NCBI GenBank assembly: GCA_039566865.1
Contig: CM076954.1
Span: 15,834,001-15,898,000 of the forward strand
Reading direction: 5' to 3'
Source: Aurelia coerulea
Taxonomy: Eukaryota > Cnidaria > Scyphozoa > Semaeostomeae > Ulmaridae
Length of the DNA: 64,000 nucleotides
Numbering within the stretch: the first letter of the stretch is position 1; each line of letters starts with the position of its first letter. Both the position numbers and the translations under genes were made by a program. The notes beneath the pieces are model-generated. The model ran no database searches. It was not told the origin of the DNA and was given only the letters and a program-made list of their open reading frames with translations. This document shows positions 39,901 through 51,900 of the stretch, piece after piece.

Positions 39901-42900
39901 GGGATAGCATTAAAAGGTCAGTGTGACCTTGTTTCCATAATGGTCCCTCCAAAGGTGTCAATAAAAGAAAAGTTTTCATAGAAGAAACGAAAATTCTTGA
40001 GGATGTTAAAATATAGCTAATTTGTGCCTTTATGGATTTGAATAATACAATACCGAATCGAGCGTAAGAGAGGGTGTGCGGTGTCAGTAGTACACATATA
40101 CGTCATCTTCCTCTCTTTGTATATTTTTGAAGAAATTATCTTTGGTCTTGTGTTTAAACGTGTTGATATTATTGGTGGATTTCAAGTCAGATTTGAGACT
40201 GTTCCATATTTTTGTCCCTTGGTACGATAGACATTTTTGGCCTGTGTTGCTCTTACAAAATAGGACGTTTAGTCTAAACTTAGACCTTCGCGTTATTCGA
40301 CTTAGACCTTCGCGTTATGGACTGAGACCAAAACACTGTGTAAGGTGACAAGGAAGCATGTACTGTCCAATTCTCTTTCAGTTGACGTCACAAGTGCTTT
40401 GAAATGCTGGGAATGTGAAAGTGCAGACAACTGGGACAAATGCAAGATTGTCAAATCAATTACTTGCGTGGATCCAAAAACAAGATGTGGAAAATTCTAT
40501 TTGAAGCAAGGAGCAGTTGAGACCTTCAAAAGAGACTGCTACACTGAAAATGAATGCATAAATAAACCTCAATGCCAAGCTGGTGCATCAAAATGCGAAT
40601 TAAGTTGCTGCAAGGATAATGCCTGTAATGCTGCGATGCCTGGGAAAAGTATCCCAAATGGATTATTCATTGTTACATTTATTTCTGTCCTTTATTTGAT
40701 TGTATTTCAATAAATCATTATTACATTAGCTGAGCCAGGGCATCTTTTAACATAACAAATGGTGTGGAAATTCCCCAGCATCACCTTCAATGTCCCCATC
40801 AGTCATGCTCATTTTCCCCACCAGTAAAGTTTCCTTTTCAGTAGAAACAATCTTCAGAACTTCATGAATGTAGGTTGAAGACAGCAAGACAGGTTTGATA
40901 CCGGGTGAGTACAAAAAAAAAGAATCCCCGTTTGAATGGCTACTGCTCCCTGAATATCAAAGCAATGACATTGAAGACTGTCTTGTTTCATTGCCAAAAT
41001 GTTCAATTAGGTTTAGTAATTTACCCGGCTTTAATCGGCCATTCCTTCCCTAGATATGGGAGATTTTCTGCAAAAGACTCCTTCCAAAAACCTGCAAAAA
41101 TGAGTGAAGACAACAAGCAAAATTCCCTTGATTTTCCGTCCTAAAAAGGATGACACCCACATGTATTTTGTATTCATGTATTTTGATTCTTTTATTGACT
41201 GACCCGGTAGAAGACTCGACAGAATCACAAACTGTCAGTTTTCATAGCATCCATTTGAATCAAGATTGTTGTCAGATTTGTCTTCTCATTGATAATTTGT
41301 GTTGATGTTAACTTGATATCAGACAACTTTTTGCTTTAAAAAGATTCATCATTGTTCTAAACTGATACCGTTTACTGTAAAGAAAGCTACGATGGTCTAC
41401 AGCCAGGGCTTTTTTTAACATACAAGCTGGCTGGGCAATTGCCCCCAACTTCCTTCTTTAGTCCTATTGCTCAGCTTTTCAAACAAAAGGCGTATTGTCC
41501 CTTTTAAACAAGGAAACAATAGATTCCCCCCCCCCAGTCCTGGTCACTTAAAAGAGGTTCTGTCGACAGCGTTACCTTTAGTTGCCCTTTCAATGGATAC
41601 CCCACAAGTAAAAAAAACTTAACCCTAATCCTACCGGGCTTTTTTTGATCTAACATAGCCGGGGGGGGGGTGCTTTCCACCCCCCCTCTATAAATAGCCG
41701 TAGACTAATGGGAAATCATTGAAACTTGGCAAGGGCGTAGTCCTAACTATTCTTAGCCGATTGGTAGTTTTGGGCGTGGCCACCTCATTAGGTGACGTCA
41801 CTATGACGTCATAATGCCAGAAAATGTCAAAATATTTGGTTTTCCGGATTATTTGTTCTAAAAACGGAATAAAGGTAATGTGAATGACTTTTTCCATTCT
41901 TATTTGGCGTATTATTCATTTCCAATTCAAATTTGATGCATAGAGGTGTTTTAGACTGTTATTTTGGAAGAAAACGACAAAAATTAATGACGTCATAACT
42001 AAAAACTGTGTTTTTCTGCCTTAAATTGATAATAATTGGCTCAAAATGCTTTTAAAGTATTGCATAACGCAATTCTATGCATTTTTAACAAAATCTGTTG
42101 GAAAAAACTTCAAAATTTGCCAAAATGACCCAAAATGGCGGCCCGAGTGACGTCATCATTTAAGAATTCTGACGTCAGCGAATTCCATTGTTATTGACAA
42201 CAATAGAAAGCTAATTGCTTGCTGATTCTTTTAAAGTACAATAGTCAACATTTGGAACTAATTCTGGGAGTAAAAATATCAATATCATTAATTTTTCCAA
42301 TACCTTGCTCCAAATATGGTAGTGTCACGTGTCACGTGACACCTATTGTTCACAAATTTAATTGTCAAAATGTAGCTAATAGATAATTAGTAATTGTCAG
42401 AGAGTTTGAGGGTCATAGCTTTTGTCGTTAAAGAATGCTCTGCAAAAAACCGACAGGGGGGTGGAAAACACCCCCCCCCCCCCGGTAGGATTAGGGTTAA
42501 AAGATGCCCTGTGCTGAGCTACCATTTCTTGTTGCCATTACAAAGCATTTCACTATGGTAATTACTGAGAGTTCTTCTGCCAGATAAGGCACCGATGCTG
42601 GGAAAGTTAAGGACACTGCCTTGCGTGATAATACTCCTTTGCAGAGAGGCAATTTTTAAAAGGATGAAGTATCACGAATTCTAGCTACGTAATTTACTGT
42701 GAAGAACGTTTTGAAAACCTGGACAAAATAAACTTAAATGCCCTCAAGTTCAGCCACTTGGGCCCGCAGAAATTAAAGTAAGTAGAGTCAAATAAGAAGA
42801 AACCTTTCAGATTAGGGATTTTATTAAACGAGGGGTGTATCACTATTCTGAAAAGCATGCGAGATTTTTTAAAACAACAGTGATTTTCACGGATTTTTCT

Positions 42901-45900
42901 TCTAAACAAAAGGATTTTTGCCAAAGGAGTACGAGATCTTTAGAGAGTGATACGCCCCTCGTTATCAAATGTTGGTGACCTTTTAATGTTTCAGCTTTTA
43001 TCACCTCGTACGGCCTGAAGAAAACGGATATAGAAATGTAAACATTGAAAGGCCCCTGCATGCAAATCTGCTCCAATGAAATCGCTGCTCTAATGAGCAT
43101 AGGAATCATTCGTCGTACATAGCCGATTGCTCGTGGCCCATGGTCGAAACCGCCAAAGCCTCATTTTCACGGACCAATCAGACGGCTAAAAAGCAAAGGA
43201 GACAAAAGAAACCCGTGAAGATTTTCTTAAATTTTACCTACCTTCATAAAACGCAACCAGGACAAAAAACTGCTCGAGATTTCCCGAATTTTTTTAAAGC
43301 AATCTACTCTCCAGATGTTTGGGAGTACAAGTTTGGATGCCGGTTAAAATATCTGCAGGATTGGCGGAATTATTGCCTCTCCGATAGACAAAATCGGCGA
43401 AGGCTTGTCGAGACCTGTTTACGCCACTTCAAGTCAGGTGATAAAGCCTCTTGATAAAACCTCTTTTGAATTTTATAAGTTATTTCGCAACGAGCAAACT
43501 TTTGCCATGAATATAAAAAGTAGTACAATACAGAAACTTCCCTAGAGTATTGCCACATGACTTGAAACTCGCGAACAAGCCTTTGTAGACTTTTTCAATT
43601 CACATAGAAAGCGTAGGGGCATTGAATCTTGAACAAAAGAAAAGTTAGCGAAAGACAATAGCAAGAACAATTGAAAACGCAGATATTGGCGTTTTCGGGT
43701 CGTTCTTACAACAATCACTATTGTTATCACTATTGTGCCAGAATCTCTATTGTTCAAGGTTCAGTGCCTTGTCGGTTTGTTTGTGGCCATAACTCCACCA
43801 ATCCTGAAGATATTTTAACCGGCATCCAAACTTGTACTCCCAAACATCTGGAGAGTAGATTGCTTTAAAAAAATTCGGGAAATCTCAAGCAGTTTTTTGT
43901 CCTGGCTGCGTTTTATGAAGGTAGGTAAAATTTAGGAAAATCTTCACGGGTTTCTTTTGTCTCCCTCGCTTTTTAGCCGTCTGATTGGTCCGTGAAAATG
44001 AGGCTTTGGCGGTTTCGACCATGGGCCACGAGCAATCGGCTATGTACGACGAATGATTCCTATGCTGCTCTAATGCAAAACGATGATGCCAATATCATTC
44101 TTGCTTTGAGTCTTGCAATAGCCTAGATAGGGTAGATAGGGTACCTTTGCAAAATAACTGAAAACGAATGAACGACTTTTTACAATTTGTTTCTAGAAGA
44201 TACATAGAGCCAGTAAGGATCCGAAAATATTACAATTTGTTTGGTACCTCGTTAAAGATCACGAATTACTTGGTAGAAACGTGAAATAGCACCTTGTACC
44301 CTATTCACAGTTGCAAGTTAGACCAACATCAACAAACTAGGTTATTGAATTTTGCGTTTTTATTGGTCAATCCAACAAATATAATGCATTTGATTGGTTT
44401 AAATTTAGCCTGGTCTAGATAAAACTGCCTTTACTGTGTCAGCGTGTGAATGGGGTGCTAGATACTCGTATATCGATTTACATGAATTTTGTTACAATTT
44501 TCTCCTTCGATGACACTCTAAATTTGTAAATATTTAACTTTCTCCCAAAAATTGTTTCTTTATCATTTGGGAGAAATTTGCGACGCGAGTGCCTGTAATT
44601 ATTGAGTATAAATAAAAAAATTAGTTCAAGATAGTCAAAAGCAGTGGGTCAAAATCAATCAACTATGACGTCTGATATGCCTTCGCATAACTCATCTATA
44701 TTCACCTGTCTTAGGCCTGTTTTGCTTTTTCTCCCCCCCCCCCCCTGTCCTCAGTTAGAAAAATTTAATTCAATGACGATAAATGCTAGGATGATCTTAC
44801 CAAGCAAAAATGAACAAGCATTATTAGACCACGTTCACATGAGATGCCCGCACATTTTGAAAAAGCCACGAAACTGTTACAGATAGGCCTTCCGTTCACA
44901 TGAAAACGGCACATTTTTTGCCAACATGATTTGGAAACAGCAGAATTTGGAAACGGAACTCTAACACAGTCTGAAAGCAGTGTCGTGCGAGCACTCGAAA
45001 AGATGAAAACGGAACATTTCATCCATTTTTCATCGAGTTTCATCGCTACAAGTGAAAGGGCTGGTTGATTTTTAGGCCTATAGAAATTTCGTGGTCGATG
45101 TCCAGCCTCCTTGTTGCAGAGATTGCAAGGCGATTTATATCGTTGAATTTTTCAATCGTTTTCAATCGTGCAAACGTAACCTTAGATTAGAATATTTTTA
45201 GATTTTATCATACCGGGTGCGCCAAAATAAACTATGCATGTTTGGCAGGGCACAATAAATCGTAAATTGGACTGATTTTGAAGATCTGTGACTTTATCTG
45301 TAGCAGAAAGCCTGAATTAGATTCGAGGACTTTTGTAAATTTTTCCGTTTTCAGTTTTTAGGGCAAGAAGCGAGTTTCTTAAAATGTTTGTTTTCGAAAA
45401 CATTGAAAAAGATCAAAAAATGTCGATTAATTTTGAAAGATTTAACATGAATGAACAAAGAGAAAACGTTTTCAGGGGGATTTGGGGGTTTAGTACGAAC
45501 TCTCGTATAGCAGATTACAATTGGTCGATTTCTAAATCGCAAATCACAACGAACAAGTTCTCTTTTGTCCATTCATGTCAATTCTTTAAAAAACTTGATC
45601 GACGTTTTTTGATCGTTTTCAGTGTTTTCGAAAACAAAAATTTTAGGAAACTCGCTTCTAGCTCTAAAAAGTGAAAATGAAAAAAAAAGCAAAAAATCCC
45701 AGTATCTAATTCAGGCTTTCTGCTAACGATTAAGTCATAAATCTTCAAAATCGGTTCAATGTACGCTTTATTATGGCCTGCCAAACGTGCATAGTTTATT
45801 TTGGCGCACCCGGTAGTTCACCCGTACATTGCACTAATTCTATCATTTGCAAAACTTGATTCAATCTGAGCTTATTGCAAATAATCGCCATGAGCAATGA

Positions 45901-48900
45901 AATAGTTTATCCACTTATGTACATAGAAGAACAGGTGACAGCAGCAATGACCGTAGTAATACAGTAGCAATATTTACTGATATTTGATGTGGTGTGTAAA
46001 ATGTGATAGATTTACTGAGCCAAATATATCTCTGATTTGCTTTCTTCTCTTATAACAACCAATGGCCTTTCTTTGCTGAATCAAACAACAATTGGTGTTT
46101 GCCAAAATTGTTTATTTTGAGCTGTGCGTTAACTTAAGGACAGTGGGAGAGTTATCATACTACATAGCCAGCAGAGATGAAAAATTTTTGCAAACAATCT
46201 GCTCAACCTGTATGAAATATTTGCAGAAAATGAACTACATTTTCATTCTTTCCTTGAAGTGAAATATCTGCCCCTTATTCCTGAGCATTTGATGTTATAC
46301 TAGTACACCCCCCCCCCAAGTAACGACCCCGCTGAAACATTGCCCTGCCAAGGTAGAAGGATGACCCGCAAGAAAGTTTATTTCCCCGCTAAGTTTGAGT
46401 TTAACATTTTTTTTTTTTTTTTTTATTAATTCATATTTTTACACGATATCCCATCAGTACAAAATTAAACTACAAAAGTTACAAGTTCGTTTTAAATGAA
46501 AAATGAAAAACAAAATTTTAAAATTTGGTATTAGCTAGGATTGGATCCAGGCTGAGATCTGATCTTCCTGGGAGTCGTGTTTTAGTTAGGGTTTACTGAG
46601 CTCTTTAAATGCGTTTTCAATTTTCTTTTAAACTGATAGAGCGAGGGGATTTCCCTTATTTCGATTGGTATTTCATTCCAAGCTTTAAGCCCGGAAAGGT
46701 GGAAACTTTTTTTTGTACACTCAAGTTTAAACTTTGGGATGTCGAGATTTCTATTGTTTCTTGTGTTATACCTAGAAATTTCATTCCTCTGACTATACTT
46801 GTTCCAGAGGCTCTCAGGGCACTGCTTGTTGACTATTTTGTGTGTCATGATAGATCTGTCAAAATAGATGATTTGATCAACGTTCAGCCCATTATTGATC
46901 CAGGGGTCCTTTATTCTAGCATTTTGAATAATGGAGAAGGCCCTGTTCTGTAGACGCTGAAGCGTTTGCAGCTTCGTGTTGGGCAGGCTACCCCAGATGA
47001 CATTCCCATATCGGAGGTGACTTTCAACCAGCGCATGGTAAACCTCACATAGCTTAGATTGCGGAAGAACGTTTTTAAGTTTTTTCAGTGCAGACAAACC
47101 ACTTGCTACTTTACCTTTCAAGGATTTGAAGTGTTCCTTCCAACTTAGATTCTCGTCGACAATAACCCCTAGTGATTTAGTTTTTGTCACTCGTTTTATT
47201 TCTGTGCCATTAAGTTTCAATGGAGCCAGAGGTTCAATTTTGTTAATTCTACGTGGATGGCCGATAAGCATAAACTCAGTCTTTTTTGGATTGGCACTTA
47301 ATTTATTGACCCTCATCCACTCAGAAATGTTCTGTAGCTCCTCCTGCATCATCTCGGCAAGTTCGTTAATATCTTCAGAGGCTATCGTTGTGTGCGTATC
47401 ATCAGCATACATGCTCGCCGAAGAAAACTGTAAACATTCTTCAAAGTCGTTAAGGTATATGATGAAGAGAAGGGGGCCTAGACAGGAACCCTGGGGAATG
47501 CCACAGGTTACCCCCAAAGACATAGAACATTTACCATTGATTCTGCAAAACTGTTTTCGTTCAGTGAGGTAGGATCGAAACCAGCTAATCACCTTACCCT
47601 GCACGCCATACCTAGAAAGTTTTTCGAGCAGTATTTTGTGATCCACCGTATCGAAGGCCTTTTTTAAATCCAAAAACATCGCCATATTGACCTTTTGAGA
47701 ATCAATGTTATTATGCCATTCATCAGTACTCTTTACTAGAGATGTGATTGTTGAGTGTAGCTTACGAAACGCATGCTGATTCTTTTTTAGCAACTGCTTC
47801 TCTTTGAAATAGTCGATCAGCTGATCATGAGCAATTTTTTCCAGAATCCTTGCAAATATGGATAGAACGGATATAGGCCTGTAATTATTCATGTCATCCC
47901 TTGCACCTGACTTAAAAATTGGGGTTACCCTTGCAACCTTCCAGATATCTGGAAAAACTCCCGCGACCAGCGATGAGTTATAGATTAGAGTAAGGGGGAG
48001 AGCGATGAATTCGGATGCATCTTTGACTAGTCCGACAGGAATTCTATCTGGCCCACTGGCTTTGCCGTTTTTCAGCTCTGTTAGTGCTCTTAAGATGTAT
48101 TGAGTATCTACTGTCTTGAAATTCAACATCGTAGAATTTTTGCCACTTATTGTGGCAAGCGGGTCATCATTCGGTTCGGTTCTGATTTCTTTTGCTAGTT
48201 TTGGACCAACTGAGACAAAGTGCTTGTTAAACGCATTGGCAATTTTACTGTCATTAGTTACAAGTTTGCCTTCGCAGTTTAAACAAAAATCTGCTAACCA
48301 CAAAATCAGCTAACGACGAATGAAAATAATTAGAAACAAGGCCAGAAGGCAAATAAAATTTGCCACTGTATAAACTGAACCAATTTTAGCAAAGTTATCG
48401 TTGGGCAACTCTCTGAAAAGTGTTGAGATCCGAAGCAACTCCTTGCAACAGTTTAGCAGTGTTTTTAATGAAAACGGGGGTCATGCTTCTGTTTTCCTTC
48501 ACAAAATTTACCAGATTTGGACGCTCGATCCAAACCTCTTTTCTAACAAGTAAAAAGGTCTGTTGTCTATCCAGCATGAGCACCCTGCTACGATGCAAAT
48601 AATGCTGCAGCTTTGTTGGGGAGATGAAGTGCTGACCATATCGTTTTGATACATTGTGTTTCAGCTTCGTTGTGAGCGAATTGACGTTGGGGCTCACGTT
48701 GTCATGCACATCGCTGCTTTTGTTTCTTCCCTTGTTCTCAACGGTCATTAATTAAGCTAATTTGCATATTGCATATGGGAAGTAAATCGTTACTGCGCAT
48801 GCGTTTTGGAGCACTTTTTGGGGGATTCCTTTAGGCTCACAACTAAGCCTGTTCGCATCCCAACAAGCTTGAGTTTCATAACAAATAAAATAATACTCAC

Positions 48901-51900
48901 CCACAACTTTTGCTTGATTTTTCGGCTTTTCAATCGCTGAATATCTAACTGCAAATCCTTTGTTTACTTCACTTTCATCTGAGACAAATTTCACGCAAAC
49001 TTTATTGCTTGATGAAAAGAATATGTCTTTGGGAATTTCTTTACCGCAATATGTAGAGTACGGTTTGCCAAGCTGGTTTTCGCATCCACTATCAGTTATT
49101 CGTACAAAATCACCTTCACAGGAGAAATCGGAACGTCTGGAGCCATTTGTCTTTAACCTGAGTAAACAGAGAACAAATTATGAGGGGCTAATCGGTTTAA
49201 AAAGGTAAACTGAAAACTTCTGATCGAGCAAAGTAAACTTTTATCATGGCTTACTGGAATCCTCAGAAGCTGTACAGTAGTGTCCCGCATATACTGTAAA
49301 AAACACAAATTTAAAGGCACTGTGTCCATGTAAGTAGACGACTTCGAGGGGGGTATTTCGAAAACATGTGATCTTTCGATGTTTTTTCATGTGAGCGTTG
49401 TTTCTTGCAAAGTCTTTTCTTGCAAAGCGTGTTTGTTTGTCAAACGATTGTTTCAAGTTCTTTTGAATTCGTCAGCAGGGATTCAGCAATCTCGCCTTTT
49501 GAAGTAGTGTTCTAGAATTTTCAAAGGTCCTTGTTTTCTTCTTTTGTGTGATTGTTATCAGACAGATTAATGAACATCATAAAGACATGCTTTGACAAGT
49601 TCTTTTGAATTCGTCAGCAGGGACTCAGCAATCTCGCCTTTTGAAATGATTTTCTAGAATTTTCAATGGTCCTTGTTTTCTTCTTTTGTGTGATTGTTAT
49701 CAGAAAGAATAGGTTTCCTTTCCTTTCGACAACGAGGCTCTTATTTTCATGTGATCAGTTTAAAACAGCCTGCCCTAAACCAATCAAATCCTCGAACAGT
49801 TACATGCATGTCAGCATCGTGTCAGCAGTTTCAACTGTTCGTGCATGCAATTTATTGATATATGGACACACTGCCTTTAAGAAACACAGACCCTGATTTT
49901 CAAAATAATACCCCCATTTTAAAAGAAACTTGTTCAGGTCTGAAAAACAAAAAACTCTTCTTTCTTGTCTAAAAACTATGTATTGAAACCTTAGAATTTT
50001 TCAGCTTTCCAGTTAAGTTGAACTGTACCTATTGAAATGAAAACAAGAATTTTGTATGCAAACTAAGCAAAAAGCACCTTTCTGGGATAATTGTAGCATT
50101 TCCTGAAAGTGAAAATTTATAAATACAATTCAAAAGACAATTTTTTTTATCGCAATCAAAGAGCTAATGTCTGAGTGATTGATCAATAGTACATTATTTT
50201 CATAATACTGTATAGTATTGATCAGCCAATAAAATTACTTTCGTTTGAGTGTAACGAATTAGAAAATAACAAGAATTGCTGATAAAACTCGCCTGCATAG
50301 ACTAGAAGTATTGTTAAACAATTTCGAACACTTACTCTATAAACTGGAGCATAAGAATCTGCCCAGTTGTTGTTGTTATTTCACTGACACATTCTTTATT
50401 GTTTGGATACATCTTTGGATAGCCAGGTGAAAACAAAATGCCAGTGAGTTCTGTGAAATTGCCTCCGCTCTACCGGGTGACCCAAAAAAAGTGACCCAAC
50501 GCAATCTTTTATAGAAAGAAAAGTAAGTGGCTGATTGAAATACTTCAAACGTTGTTCTGTCGCTAAAAGACTAGCCTACATTATGAGTATTTTTCGCAAT
50601 TTTTTTCGACATGGTAAATTTCCCGAATTAAGGATTTTGAGAAAAAGGGCATGCTTGAAATCTTCAAAAAGTCGTCAAAAACAGGGGATCGATTTGTAGC
50701 CTTTTCAGATCTTCAAAACAACGAGGAGCGTGTTTCATTTCAGCCTGAGAATAAGCAACTCAGTCGAATGTCGTCAGAGCAAGTTTGTAGTCCCTAGATA
50801 CCTAAATATTCCTGTCTCAAGGGACAAGGATACTCCTGCTTTTCTGTAAGCAATTCTTGAACATTTCGATTTGTGTGGAAATTGAATTCCTTTGAAATTC
50901 CACAAGTTTACAAAGAACATTTAAATTCAGCTCCAAAGGTTTAGGTACCTAGGGACCATAAACTTGATCTGGAAACTTTTAACTGAACTGCCTATTCCCA
51001 GTCTGAAATGAAACACCTTCCTCATTGTTTTGAAGATCTGAAATGGTTTTTAATCGATCCCCTGTTTTTGATGACTTTTTGTGGATTTCAAGCTTGCCCG
51101 TTTTCTCAAAGTCTTTAATTTGGGAAATTTATAGTGCCCAAAAAATTCCAAAAAATACTCATAATGTAGGCCAGTCTTTTAGCGACAGAACAACGTTTGA
51201 AGTATTTCAATCAGCCGCATACTTATTTTTCTAGAGCAGATTGCGTTGGGTCACTTTTTTCTGGGTCACCCGGTATGTGATCCTGATTATGAACACCAAC
51301 AGCTGTGTAATTTGATACAGCATATATCAACATTGCGGTTAGCCTGCTATTGCTACAGTAAACATATTTTGTTATGTGAGAGCTCTTATCTCATTGGCTC
51401 ATCCTGCGCCTCGCAATGGTTATATTTCTACCGTAACAATAGCAAGCCGACCGCAACGATGATGTACTCTGTATCAAATTACACAGCTGTTGCTTTTCAT
51501 AATTCGGATCACAGGGAACCAAAGAAACCAAAACTACATTCCTGGACCCCATGTGCGTGGTACCAATACTACAATTGAACTATTGATATAATTATACCGG
51601 GTGAGTTTAGAAAGCCAACCAACGTTGATTTGAATCCAGAAAATCGTTGCAGATTCCCAGAGGATCATAACTGATGAAATTACAGTCAAAGATGTACTCA
51701 GCTTTGCCTAAATGCAACATAAACTTGGAACCAGACGCTCTGAAACATCGAATTGTTATGCAAAGATGGAAGATATAATTAGACCGAAAAATAATGCAAT
51801 TTTTTCTTTTCATATTGATTTAAGTTTGTTGTTTTTTAGCCACAAAATAGATATATTTCTATGTACCAGCCACAGCGGGAAAGGACACTGGGTTATCTGG

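Noticed and set aside
43140..43454. 104-codon basic protein
   Set aside because: Lies on the arm and loop of an inverted repeat; no family recognised and no conserved second copy in frame.
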